DNA of 48,368 nt, taken from contig CAMAZH010000012.1 in assembly GCA_945863035.1 (NCBI GenBank), forward strand, positions 1 to 48,368. Direction: 5' to 3'. The DNA is from Chitinophaga pinensis (lineage in GTDB: Bacteria; Bacteroidota; Bacteroidia; Bacteroidales; GCA-2748055). Positions 15,697 to 24,791 of this stretch are shown one piece after another (the first letter of the stretch is position 1; each line of letters begins with the position of its first letter). The notes beneath the pieces were generated by a model. The model saw only the letters and a list, made by a program, of their open reading frames with translations, searched no databases and was not told the DNA's origin. The translations under genes and the position numbers were made by a program.

Positions 15697-15879
15697 ATGA
15701 ATGGAAATTCTACTCTGGTTTTTATTTTTGACAGTACCGAGGGAGTAAATGATTGTATTGATATCGACGAAATGCTTGATCCATATGGAAAATCCAGCCT
15801 TGAGCTCGAAAGAACTTTTAGAAACATTCAATTTTCCCCGAGTAACGAAGTACTGGAAAGAATACTCATGAATGCCTGA
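15697..15879 (+). CDS. 60-aa protein downstream of the sigma factor
   Basis: Small acidic protein starting MNGNSTLVFIFDSTEG and ending NIQFSPSNEVLERILMNA. Start chosen at ATG 15697 (a TTG at 15691 would add two residues). No membrane segment or signal peptide. The closing pattern PSxEVLERIL is reminiscent of short proteins found directly after ECF sigma genes in this phylum, so it may be a partner or modulator of the sigma factor; this is inference from position. It lies 79 bases after the sigma gene and before a terminator, consistent with cotranscription. Confidence 0.6.
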   Translation: MNGNSTLVFIFDSTEGVNDCIDIDEMLDPYGKSSLELERTFRNIQFSPSNEVLERILMNA

Positions 15880-15911
15880 AAGACAGGATGATTTCATGCA
15901 GGAAAAATTAA

Positions 15912-15948
15912 GCCCCAATGAAGATTTGATTCTTCTGCGGGGTTTTTT
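15912..15948 (+). terminator. terminator of the sigma factor unit, overlapping the rsmE stop
   Basis: CCCC (15913-15916) and GGGG (15939-15942) form the base, with GAAGA/TCTTC (15920-15924 / 15931-15935) stacked inside, then six T. The rsmE stop codon (15949-15947) lies in the T tract, so the gene end and terminator overlap. Confidence 0.65.
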
Positions 15949-16654
15949 ATTTCAAGGACTGGAGATCGGATATAATCTGACAAGCTACCACGCCGGCCGT
16001 TTCTGTTCTAAGCCTGGATGAACCAAGACTTACAGGAGCATAACCATTCCTTATCGCAGACTTCACTTCCAATTCAGAAAAATCACCCTCCGGACCGATC
16101 AATATCGTGAAACCGGGATTTGCGAGCTCCATTTTAATAAGGTCCTGCCTATTCCCTTCCATACAATGAGCAATAAGTTTATGACCCGGGATTTGTGCAT
16201 TAATAAAACTGTCAAATGTGGTTAAGGGATGAAAGACAGGGTGATATGCCTTTAAGGATTGTTTCATGGCCGAAGTTATGACTTTTTCCAATCGGTCGTG
16301 TCGGATAATTTTTCTTTCCGAGCGCTGGCATAAGAGTGGGGTAATCTCATCAACCCCAATCTCTGTTGCTTTTTCCAGAAACCATTCATAACGTTCAATG
16401 TTTTTTGTAGGGGCAAGGGCGATATGCAGGTTGAAATTTCGTTTCCCGAATTCAAAATGCGATTTCGCAATTTGGATTGAGCAGGCTCTGTGATCAGCTA
16501 CAGAAATGGTTCCCTCGAAGAATCCTCCCTTTCCATCAACCAGATAAACCTCATCGCCAAGCTTCTGCCTCAATACTTTTATGCAATGATGGCTTTCGGT
16601 TTCATCCAAGATACCGGTGTTTCCATAAATATTTTGAGAGTAAAAAATGTTCAT
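15947..16654 (-). CDS. rsmE: 16S rRNA m3U1498 methyltransferase
   Basis: Methylates N3 of U1498 in 16S rRNA using SAM. 235 residues, usual length. An N-terminal PUA-like part (ESHHCIKVLRQKLGDEV) is followed by a SPOUT/trefoil-knot domain with LAPTKNIERYEWFLEKATEIGVDEITPL, IGPEGDFSELE and the knot loop LGSSRLRTETAGVVA. These last two motifs are diagnostic for RsmE. Converges with the sigma factor unit. Confidence 0.96.
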   Translation of the reverse strand: MNIFYSQNIYGNTGILDETESHHCIKVLRQKLGDEVYLVDGKGGFFEGTISVADHRACSIQIAKSHFEFGKRNFNLHIALAPTKNIERYEWFLEKATEIGVDEITPLLCQRSERKIIRHDRLEKVITSAMKQSLKAYHPVFHPLTTFDSFINAQIPGHKLIAHCMEGNRQDLIKMELANPGFTILIGPEGDFSELEVKSAIRNGYAPVSLGSSRLRTETAGVVACQIISDLQSLK

Positions 16655-16976
16655 TTGCCAAAATTGGTTTATAATTAATCTGAGCCCTTCAAATTTACAT
16701 AAGAAATTGAGCTTTTTTGAAATTATTTAAGTCTGGCAGTTTAAATTAGCGTATTTTTAAATTCCGGGATCGTGCAAGATTAATAAGGTCATTTGTTTGC
16801 AAAAATCACTATTCCCGCTATAAGTAACACTTAATAAATGCTTTGCTTCACAAGAAATAAGGGAAGACGTCCTGACCAACCGGGGTGTTTATGAAATAAA
16901 TAATTTAGAAGTTCTGAGAGCTTTTGACACAGCAATCACTTTTTTAAGATATCCGAAAGTAAACCAAACAATCACT
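16655..16976. other. 322-base intergenic region between rsmE and the phosphoesterase gene
   Basis: AT-rich divergent spacer. On the minus strand TAAATTTG (16697-16690) matches the -7 consensus and could start rsmE transcription about 30 bases before its ATG. On the plus side I see no good promoter, no hairpin with a T tract and no credible small gene. Confidence 0.45.
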
Positions 16977-17474
16977 ATGTCACAAATAGGTCTTTTATCA
17001 GACACTCATGGTTTTTTTGATCCCCGCCTGAAAATCTTCTTTGAGAATTGCGATGAAATATGGCATGCCGGCGATATCGGGAATATTCAGACCGCAGATG
17101 AGATTGCTGGTTTCAAACCCCTGAGGGCTGTTTTCGGAAACATCGACGGGCATGAGATAAGAATAGTATATCCCGAGCACCAGAGGTTTTATTATGAAGG
17201 CATGGATGTCTGGATTACTCATATTGGCGGGTATCCGGGCAATTACGATTCCCGGATCAGAAATCAGATCAGAACCAATCCCCCGGAATTATTCATCAGC
17301 GGGCACTCCCACATATTAAAAGTGATGCCTGACAAGAAACAGGGATTGTTGCACATAAATCCCGGGGCTGCAGGCAAATCAGGTTTTCACCTGGTTCGCA
17401 CTGCAGTACGGTTTGTTATTGAGATGGGACGAATCAAAGATCTGGAGGTTATTGAGCTGGCAGCTCGTTATTAG
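16977..17474 (+). CDS. YfcE/MJ0936-type metallophosphoesterase
   Basis: 165 residues of the calcineurin-like phosphoesterase fold. Metal ligands appear in order: D9 and H11 in SDTHG, D33 in HAGDIG, N55 in GNID, H82 in THIGG, and H110/H112 in SGHSH. Length and order match the single-domain YfcE family, phosphodiesterases with no agreed physiological substrate. Its last 26 bases overlap, tail to tail, the end of the 1501-aa gene. Confidence 0.92.
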   Translation: MSQIGLLSDTHGFFDPRLKIFFENCDEIWHAGDIGNIQTADEIAGFKPLRAVFGNIDGHEIRIVYPEHQRFYYEGMDVWITHIGGYPGNYDSRIRNQIRTNPPELFISGHSHILKVMPDKKQGLLHINPGAAGKSGFHLVRTAVRFVIEMGRIKDLEVIELAARY

Positions 17475-20400
17475 GCAAGCTTTCATCAGACTCAGCATTC
17501 AAGGCATCTTCAGCCTCCTGGTATCTCCTTAGAAATAATTCCACCCTACGATCGGGGGCAAGTGCATAGATATAGCCGGTTTGCCCCGATTTCGCCTTAA
17601 CTCTTCTCTCGGTATCTTTCAAAGCCAATAAAATGGAGTTGAAATTCTTATTGGATGATGTGACCTGCATACTACCCGGGTTATAACCAAAGTAATAATA
17701 GGTGTTTGGATCCAGTACCAAATATATATCCAGAAGATCGCCGGAACCACGGTTTGACAATTCTATATAAGCTTCAACTTCCTTATTTACAGCCTTGTCC
17801 CCTACCCTGATTACTCCCACAGGACCGTGATACCTGAACGAACGTGTGCTTTGGTTCCATTTGAGTTTCACATTTGAAAATATCAGGTTCTTTTTGAAAC
17901 TTTCCGGGACTAGTTTATAATTCCCATAGAGACCAAGTTCCGTTTCCATAATTTCAGCATTCTCCAAACCAATGAAATCGCGCAGCGCCTGTTTATAGAA
18001 GGTGCTTGTGAGATCGAAGGCTTTCAGGTTGGTAAGGCTGTCCAGTTCCTTTCCCAGGATTGTAAGTGCCTCCGGTGAGAAAAAGAAATCTACGCCCATA
18101 AGTACATTTGATTCGTAGCTGCTTCTCTCAATATCATGCGTTGCATTTCCGGTAGATACAACTTTGACCTGTCCGTAATCCATGTTGTATTCGATCTGTC
18201 CTTCCCCAAACACATAACACGAATCGGTATCCATCCTGAGGTAATTCCCCGGCAATGACTTATCTGTGAGCTTACTTATGCTGCCAATCTCAAAATGCCT
18301 CTTGTATTTATCGTACCTCAGCATCCCATCAGATCGGGTAAGATAGGAATCGAAGTAATCCTTTCGGCCAGACAAGAATGTTGAATAAATATGAGTTGAA
18401 TCCCTGGTGATCATTGTGCCTGCATATATCTTCTTTAGATTAATGTCGATAGGTTCGGCCGGCACAGGGATCAGTATGCTATCGGGATTGATTTCGGCTT
18501 CGAATTTCAGCCAGCTTTTCCCGGGTCTGCACTGATGAACAAGCCGGGTGGCACCGTCAAAGGTAAGATCAGGCCGTCGGGCGGCAAGCCTTACCTCTCC
18601 CTGGTACTCAAAATTCGGACTTAGCATAAACGAATCAATGACGGTAAGTGTAGCTTTACCGATTGTTTGAATCGAGGTATCAACCTTAATCTCGGCAAAA
18701 TGAACCGTCCAGGGCTTTTTATTCTCATCGATATAATCGTAATCCCCTGAGGCTGTATAGTCTTTACGTGCAGCAATATCAACATTGCTGTTGTAGATGG
18801 AATAGTAACGATTGGTGAAATCCGCAAGAATATCAGCCTTGGTGAGTCTTCGTATTTTCGCGTTTTTCTCAACTGTAAGTTTCCCTTTAAGGGGGAATAT
18901 GCGAGCATCGGCAACTTGGATGTAAGGGACCTCCTGAGCGTTAAGCAAAAGGTTTCTGTAATCAAAGATCGTTTTCTCTGAAACAAAACTAAGCGAATCC
19001 TGTGAGGGGACCACCGAGATATACCTGGCTCCGGAAAGGCTATCCTCATGAACTACAGAGCTTATTTTTTTGGAAAGGCCCAACTCGATTTCCTTTTTCA
19101 TCATGTCCCAATTGAAGAAGTCGAGCTTACTTATGTATCGGTTTTCCTGAAATTCCACCAACGTGAAATCATCATTGGAATGAACTTTACCTTTCCTTGC
19201 AGTAAAATCAATATCAAGATTAATATTATCGGTATTCATTGAGGGTATTTTCAAACCCGGACTCACCAGACGGAAGTCGGCTGAATCGGATAAAATCCGT
19301 TCTGATTTATACTTAAAAAGATCTGAACCAATGGTTGCGTCCACAAGGTTCATTCTCCCATTACCAGAAAGCCCTGCAGGTTCAAGGAGCAGATCCCCGT
19401 TTAATTGCACGGTATCGCTAAACATTGTAAAATCCCTGTCTTTCTTGAATGCATAGAACTGATCTTTCTTGGTATACCAGGTAATTCTATTGTTTGAGGA
19501 GTTAACCTTTGGATATTCCATTGAGGCAATCTGCTTTCTGATTAGGAAATCCCTGCTGACCGCCATAACCGAGTCGGGATGAAAAAGGAAATCGTCGGAG
19601 TGGGTTGTGGAGGTAATGTAATCGAGTTGACCATATCCATGCAGACCGCGAACCGAGAATTCGATATCGTTATAAAAGTTGGCTTTGCCATTATACATCG
19701 GGATGCCCGCTGTTGGCGTTTTGTAATAAAAACCAAGCGAATAGTCATCGCGCAAGGATAAGGTTTGCTCCAGTGGGGGCAGAATTCCCCCTGATTCAAA
19801 CTTGCCGTCAAGGAGCATTCCCTCTTTTGAAAAGTTATCAAGACTGTCGATTGTAAAAGGATACACAACAAAATAAATATCCTTTCTTCCATAAACCCCT
19901 TTTTGTATTTCAGGTTCATCGAAATACACAAAAGCATCCTCACGACTTTGAAAAATTGGGTATTCCGGATGATCCACCAGTCCGGATTTATTGGCAGGAG
20001 CGTCGATGAGCAACTCCCCCGTTACATTTTCTATCTTGTTGCTTATGCCTTTTATTATTGACTGGCCATAATTATCAATTTCATTCGTCTTTACTTGCAA
20101 ACTCAGGGAATCGATATTTTGGAGGTTCAGTTTGAAACCATCATATTCAAAAAAGAAGTTGTTTCCGAAATAGGTAAACAAACCCGCACGGATTGAGCCA
20201 TCAAACTGAAAGTTCCGGTTGCGTTTCATGATAATCTGGTTCTTATCGGGAATGAGCACAACGTTTTGGGAATCGCTAAGGAAAATCCGCTGGATTCCGT
20301 TAATAAGAAGGTCATTGTTTTTAAGATTCAACCTCGCATTTTCCAGGGGAGCCTCGGTTTGTGAAGTAAAGTAGATAACATCGTAATCGATTTTCCCAAT

Positions 20401-21954
20401 ACTCGCATCAAGAAAATAATTTAGTTTTTCACTTAAGGTTACCAAATCAGCCACATCGTCGAAAAAAATAAATCCGAGTCGGGACAATTTCATGAGTTGC
20501 TGCCTGACTTGGTATTCATCGATCCCAAGATATTGCGCGTAGTTCGAAACAGGAAAGCGTTTAAGTCCAACCGACCGCCCATATTGCCATAATGCCACCA
20601 AGGGGTGAATGTTATCCATCCCCTGAAGCTTTTCAAAAAACTCATAATTAAAAAAACTGTTTGACTCGAATGTTGCCTGCCCAATAGAGGCACCGGTAAT
20701 GGGTTTAAAGAGAATTTCCCCCGACTTTCGTCTCCAAAGCCATTCTTCGAAGTTCATATCGATTTTATGATAGCTGTTTTTGTAGGGGCCCTCGGAAGTA
20801 TAACTTTTAGACTTTGTAAACCTTAATTCATCAACAGTTTCCAAAAAATTGAATTGAAGATCGGGATGATAAATGGAATCGGTATCCAGGTACATTGACA
20901 TACTGACGTTCACCGACCGCATGCCGTTTTCGGTTATTAGGACCTGATTGGTCTTGAGTTTCATACGTAACGTGTCATTCTCGTATATATCAAGAATTGC
21001 CGGGTCATGCTCGTTTCCGGTTCCGGCGAGCTTTGCTCCCTGCATGGAGAGTCCACCTACAAAATCGATTCCGGTAAAAAGCTCCGGAAGAATATATTTG
21101 TTCTGATAGGAAAAGAATTTTGGGTAAAGCGCATTCTCAGCCTTATTAATCAGCATGACTTTTTCCTCAATTCTTCCTTCCAGGGGAGAATCAAAATACT
21201 TTTTGTAGTGAAATAACACGGAATCAGCCTTGTACTCTGTTTTTTGAAGTGAAATGGAATATTTTGAAAGTTCCGCATAAACCTCATCTGCATCATATCC
21301 TGCCCGCTCCCAGCTGATGAGTCCTTTTGATCCCGACCAGCTAAGATCCACAGGATTAAGGGAACCTAAAGTATTGTTGATTATGATGCTATCGCGTTTG
21401 GAATTACATATCAGGTCGACGTTTTTAAAGTCAACGCTTGGAATTCCTCCATTAAATTCAAAAGTATAGTTTGTTTGAGGCACTCTCCATACAGTGGCTG
21501 AGCTGTTGTAAAGAATATTGGATTTGAAAAGGTTAAGTGTAAGATCAAGGTACTGATCAACCACTTTCAGTGAGGTTGATTTGTTTTCGAGGAAAAAAAG
21601 AAGAGACTGTTTCCATTCCGTAATATTCAGCTTATCGAAGTTCCCACTTGAAATCAAAACCAGTGCTTCATAATAGGCAATAAAGTGTGGGGAAGGACGG
21701 CCGTTTTTTTTCAGGAGAAGGTTGGAAAACCTTACAATTTCCTCACGATCGGAAGCAGAACAATCCTGTGAATTCCAATATTTGAGGTAGTCTTCCAGAA
21801 TTAGTTCTTCCGCAGCGCTGATATAGTTATCCGTGAATTTGTCAACCTCCTGCAAGTATATTGCCGAGTCGGATGTGAAGTTTCGCAACTGCTGCGTAAA
21901 TGCAGGAAATGCCAGTGCGATTGAAGCAAGGAAAATCAGAAGGGTTTTCTTCAT
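17449..21954 (-). CDS. 1501-aa exported protein of unknown function
   Basis: Very large protein with a clear signal peptide (MKKTLLIFLASIALAFPAFTQ). Residues about 25-130 look helical; the rest is strongly beta-rich, made of many short segments alternating D/N-rich turns with aliphatic strands, e.g. GNGRMNLVDATIGSDLFKY and GKLTVEKNAKIRRL. This resembles long beta-solenoid or groove proteins of the envelope (LptD-N, AsmA-like) more than an enzyme, but I recognise no named domain. There is no T9SS C-terminal domain, no TonB box and few Cys, so a periplasmic location is most likely. It is far larger than any neighbour and forms a unit of its own upstream of the phosphoesterase end; prmA lies 28 bases upstream on the same strand and may be cotranscribed. 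Confidence 0.8.
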   Translation of the reverse strand: MKKTLLIFLASIALAFPAFTQQLRNFTSDSAIYLQEVDKFTDNYISAAEELILEDYLKYWNSQDCSASDREEIVRFSNLLLKKNGRPSPHFIAYYEALVLISSGNFDKLNITEWKQSLLFFLENKSTSLKVVDQYLDLTLNLFKSNILYNSSATVWRVPQTNYTFEFNGGIPSVDFKNVDLICNSKRDSIIINNTLGSLNPVDLSWSGSKGLISWERAGYDADEVYAELSKYSISLQKTEYKADSVLFHYKKYFDSPLEGRIEEKVMLINKAENALYPKFFSYQNKYILPELFTGIDFVGGLSMQGAKLAGTGNEHDPAILDIYENDTLRMKLKTNQVLITENGMRSVNVSMSMYLDTDSIYHPDLQFNFLETVDELRFTKSKSYTSEGPYKNSYHKIDMNFEEWLWRRKSGEILFKPITGASIGQATFESNSFFNYEFFEKLQGMDNIHPLVALWQYGRSVGLKRFPVSNYAQYLGIDEYQVRQQLMKLSRLGFIFFDDVADLVTLSEKLNYFLDASIGKIDYDVIYFTSQTEAPLENARLNLKNNDLLINGIQRIFLSDSQNVVLIPDKNQIIMKRNRNFQFDGSIRAGLFTYFGNNFFFEYDGFKLNLQNIDSLSLQVKTNEIDNYGQSIIKGISNKIENVTGELLIDAPANKSGLVDHPEYPIFQSREDAFVYFDEPEIQKGVYGRKDIYFVVYPFTIDSLDNFSKEGMLLDGKFESGGILPPLEQTLSLRDDYSLGFYYKTPTAGIPMYNGKANFYNDIEFSVRGLHGYGQLDYITSTTHSDDFLFHPDSVMAVSRDFLIRKQIASMEYPKVNSSNNRITWYTKKDQFYAFKKDRDFTMFSDTVQLNGDLLLEPAGLSGNGRMNLVDATIGSDLFKYKSERILSDSADFRLVSPGLKIPSMNTDNINLDIDFTARKGKVHSNDDFTLVEFQENRYISKLDFFNWDMMKKEIELGLSKKISSVVHEDSLSGARYISVVPSQDSLSFVSEKTIFDYRNLLLNAQEVPYIQVADARIFPLKGKLTVEKNAKIRRLTKADILADFTNRYYSIYNSNVDIAARKDYTASGDYDYIDENKKPWTVHFAEIKVDTSIQTIGKATLTVIDSFMLSPNFEYQGEVRLAARRPDLTFDGATRLVHQCRPGKSWLKFEAEINPDSILIPVPAEPIDINLKKIYAGTMITRDSTHIYSTFLSGRKDYFDSYLTRSDGMLRYDKYKRHFEIGSISKLTDKSLPGNYLRMDTDSCYVFGEGQIEYNMDYGQVKVVSTGNATHDIERSSYESNVLMGVDFFFSPEALTILGKELDSLTNLKAFDLTSTFYKQALRDFIGLENAEIMETELGLYGNYKLVPESFKKNLIFSNVKLKWNQSTRSFRYHGPVGVIRVGDKAVNKEVEAYIELSNRGSGDLLDIYLVLDPNTYYYFGYNPGSMQVTSSNKNFNSILLALKDTERRVKAKSGQTGYIYALAPDRRVELFLRRYQEAEDALNAESDESLPNNELPAQ

Positions 21955-21982
21955 AATCAGGGCTGTTGATGTAATAGCAAAA

Positions 21983-22819
21983 TTATTTCCTCAAATTAAG
22001 TGAAATCCATTTATTTTCATTTAAACTGCTCGCAAAACTAAATCCTGACTCTTTTGCCTTTTCGAGTACGACCGCTTTATCATCCTGCAGTATCCCGCTT
22101 AGGATAAGAATCCCGTGATCTTTTAGGGTGTTGTAATAAACGGCCATATCTTCGAGCAAAACATTCCTGTTAATATTCGCTAAAATAATATGAAAGGTGT
22201 GGCCTTCGAGGGCAGATCGGTCACCCGGAAAAACATCAAAGGGTTGCCTGATCTGGTTTCGCTGATAATTTTCCACTGAATTCTGATATGCCCACTGGTC
22301 GATATCGACAGCCAGAACATAGGAAGCCCCCTTCATTTTAGCCACGATACCCAGCACGCCGGTTCCACATCCCATGTCGAGTACTTCCTTTTCCGAAAAG
22401 TCCATTTGGAGCATTTCACGGAGCATCAAACGTGTTGTTTCATGATGACCCGTACCGAACGACATTTTGGGCTCAATGATAACGGTTGTTTCAAGATCCG
22501 GCAGCTCGTGAAAAGAAGCTTTTACCAGTATTTTGTCTTCAATAACAATGGGAGAAAAATTTTTCTCCCATTGTTCATTCCAGTTTTTCTCGGGCATTAC
22601 TCTGAATGAATACTTGTATTCAATGCTTCCGGTTAGGGGGAAGGATTTGAGAATGCCTTGGATATCTGATTCCATGGCTTTTTCAGGACAAAAAGCCTTT
22701 ATTGCAATGTCGTTCTCCTCGAAACCTTCAAAGCCGGCATTGAGTAATTGGGCAATAAGGATTTCCTTTACATCTTCATTTAATCCGGCTTTTTCTATTG
22801 AGAGTTCGAGTTGATTCAT
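21983..22819 (-). CDS. prmA: ribosomal protein L11 methyltransferase
   Basis: SAM-dependent trimethylation of ribosomal protein L11. 278 residues with the N-terminal substrate-recognition part, the linker motif NWNEQWEKNFSPI, FGTGHHETT, SAM motif I in VLDMGCGTGVLGI, VDIDQWA, and ANINRNVLL as the motif IV active-site segment. Lies 12 bases after tpiA on the same strand, so the two are likely cotranscribed. Confidence 0.95.
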   Translation of the reverse strand: MNQLELSIEKAGLNEDVKEILIAQLLNAGFEGFEENDIAIKAFCPEKAMESDIQGILKSFPLTGSIEYKYSFRVMPEKNWNEQWEKNFSPIVIEDKILVKASFHELPDLETTVIIEPKMSFGTGHHETTRLMLREMLQMDFSEKEVLDMGCGTGVLGIVAKMKGASYVLAVDIDQWAYQNSVENYQRNQIRQPFDVFPGDRSALEGHTFHIILANINRNVLLEDMAVYYNTLKDHGILILSGILQDDKAVVLEKAKESGFSFASSLNENKWISLNLRK

Positions 22820-22831
22820 GTGTATGGCAGA

Positions 22832-23581
22832 TCAGAATGCATTAACAATTTGCAAAAACTCTTCAGCTTTGAGGGCTGCACCTCCAATAAGGCCACCATC
22901 CACATCAGGGTTCGCGAAGAGTTCTTTTGCGTTGGATCCTTTGCAACTGCCGCCATAGAGAATACTTGTATTAGCAGCGATAGTCTCACCGTATTTGCTA
23001 CGTATTTCCGAACGTATGAACTTGTGCATTTCCTGAGCCTGCTCGGGACTTGCAGTAACACCGGTACCGATAGCCCAGACAGGCTCATAGGCCACAATAA
23101 TATTTTCGAATTCCACAGGGCTTAAATGGAAAACGCCCTCGGCAAGTTGAGATTTAACCACATCAAAATGCTTGTTTGCATTGCGCTCCGGCAGAACTTC
23201 ACCGATACAGAAAATTGGTTTAAGACCAGCTGAAAGGGTCAGATTAATCTTTTTTGCCAGGATTGCATTATCTTCATGATAATAAGCTCTTCTTTCCGAG
23301 TGTCCTATAATTACATACTCTGCCCCTACGGATTTCAACATGCTAACCGAAACTTCGCCTGTATAGGCTCCGGATTCTTCAGATGCGCAGTTCTGGGCTG
23401 ACAATTTAACAACACTCAGAACCTTTTTAATTTCGGCAAGGTGCGTAAAAGGAGGCGCAATGATAACTACTGCGTCGCTTGTTTTTTTTGTTGCCAGAGA
23501 GTTAACCGCTGTGGCAAGTTCGAGCCCATCTTTGTACACGGTGTTCATCTTCCAGTTTCCAGCTACAATTTTTTGTCTCAT
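22832..23581 (-). CDS. tpiA: triose-phosphate isomerase
   Basis: Interconverts dihydroxyacetone phosphate and glyceraldehyde 3-phosphate. 249 residues after choosing the ATG at 23581, which gives [13 protein letters not shown], the family N-terminus; a start at 23641 would add 20 hydrophobic residues with no homology. Catalytic N9, K11, H94 (GHSERR) and E166 ([11 protein letters not shown]) are all present, as are the phosphate-binding YGGS and the GLIGGAAL loop. First gene before prmA. Confidence 0.97.
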   Translation of the reverse strand: MRQKIVAGNWKMNTVYKDGLELATAVNSLATKKTSDAVVIIAPPFTHLAEIKKVLSVVKLSAQNCASEESGAYTGEVSVSMLKSVGAEYVIIGHSERRAYYHEDNAILAKKINLTLSAGLKPIFCIGEVLPERNANKHFDVVKSQLAEGVFHLSPVEFENIIVAYEPVWAIGTGVTASPEQAQEMHKFIRSEIRSKYGETIAANTSILYGGSCKGSNAKELFANPDVDGGLIGGAALKAEEFLQIVNAF

Positions 23582-23622
23582 ATCAATACTTTTAAATGTT
23601 AAAGGGATTAAAAAACGAAGCT

Positions 23623-23630
23623 CAAAAGTA
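23623..23630 (-). promoter_or_regulatory. -7 element for tpiA-prmA
   Basis: Minus-strand TACTTTTG (23630-23623) matches TAnnTTTG and lies about 40 bases before the tpiA ATG. No TTTG at the standard -33 distance. Confidence 0.45.
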
Positions 23631-23677
23631 ATAAACATCAATGGAAAATCATTGTTTACCTTCTATATTAAATCGGA

Positions 23678-24763
23678 TTATTTTCGAATCCGAGGATCTA
23701 GCAGCGCGTAAATGATATCCATTGAAATATTCACTGCAACGAATATTACCGAGGTGGTTAACACACAGCCAAGAACCACAGGAAGATCATAAAAATTCAG
23801 GGCATTCACAAGCATATATCCCAAGCCCCTCCAGCCAAAAATGTATTCAACAAAAACCACTCCTGCCAGCATACTGGCGAACCATCCGCTGATGGCTGTT
23901 ACCACCGGGTTTAATGAATTTCTCAGGGCATGCACACCAATAACCCTCGATTTCTTCAGACCCTTTGCATAAGCGGTCCGGATGTAATCCTGATTTAAAA
24001 CCTCAAGCATTGAGTTTCGGGAAAGCTGAACCACAACCGAAAGGGGCCTGATGCCGAGGGTAATAGCGGGAAGTATCAGGTTTTTGAGCTCCAATTTGAT
24101 CCCTCGGCCAAAATCGTCGATTTCATAGATGTTCCCGGTAAGGTTCAGATGGGTGATATGCCCGAGCTTATAGGCGAAAAACCAGGCTATCAGAATAGCG
24201 GCGAAAAAGGATGGGACACTCATACCTAAAGCGGAGAACAGCAAGGTTCCGCGATCGTACCAACTGTCCTTTTTCAATGCGGAAAAAGTCCCCAACAAGG
24301 TTCCTGCAAAAAAAGCGATCAGAATGGCGGCCAAAGCTAAAGCCATGGTATTCGGAAAAGCTTCTGAAACCATCTCGCCTACGGGCTTTCGGCTCTGAAA
24401 CGACCGACCCAGCCAGGGGAGCTTTACCACCATACTAATACCGCCTGAGCTTGTGAAAACTGTTTTGGAGGACTTGTATTTTCCGGGATCAAGAAAGAAA
24501 TATGAATCCTTATCAGCAGAATTATGCAAGGAAACAGGAGAAAGGTCGTTTAGGTATCGGATGTACTGCAGATAAAGCGGTTTGTCAAGCCCGAGTTCTT
24601 TGCGGATTCCCTCAAGGCTCGACATATCGGCACGCTGCCCTAACATCATACGGGCCGGATCGCCGGGGAGAACATTAAACAGAAAGAATATCAATGTAAC
24701 AACGCCCAATAAAACGGCGAGGCCATAAAGCACTCTTCCTGCGAGTTTTTTGAAAAAAATCAT
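23678..24763 (-). CDS. DppB-type ABC transporter permease, without partner genes
   Basis: 361 residues. N-terminal LAGRVLYGLAVLLGVVTLIFFLFNVLPGDPARMMLG is the standard start of oligopeptide/dipeptide/nickel permeases of the DppB/OppB class, including the GDPA motif; about six membrane helices follow. The EAA-loop that docks to the ATPase is visible as YIRTAYAKGLKKSRVIGVHALRNSLNPVV. It differs from typical DppB (about 310-335) by a polar insert at 75-125. No DppC, ATPase or binding protein lies nearby, so its partners are elsewhere or it works alone. Between the DoxX-like gene and tpiA, same strand. Confidence 0.88.
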   Translation of the reverse strand: MIFFKKLAGRVLYGLAVLLGVVTLIFFLFNVLPGDPARMMLGQRADMSSLEGIRKELGLDKPLYLQYIRYLNDLSPVSLHNSADKDSYFFLDPGKYKSSKTVFTSSGGISMVVKLPWLGRSFQSRKPVGEMVSEAFPNTMALALAAILIAFFAGTLLGTFSALKKDSWYDRGTLLFSALGMSVPSFFAAILIAWFFAYKLGHITHLNLTGNIYEIDDFGRGIKLELKNLILPAITLGIRPLSVVVQLSRNSMLEVLNQDYIRTAYAKGLKKSRVIGVHALRNSLNPVVTAISGWFASMLAGVVFVEYIFGWRGLGYMLVNALNFYDLPVVLGCVLTTSVIFVAVNISMDIIYALLDPRIRK

Positions 24764-24791
24764 AGGCGAAATCTAAAGACTACCTCCTTGT

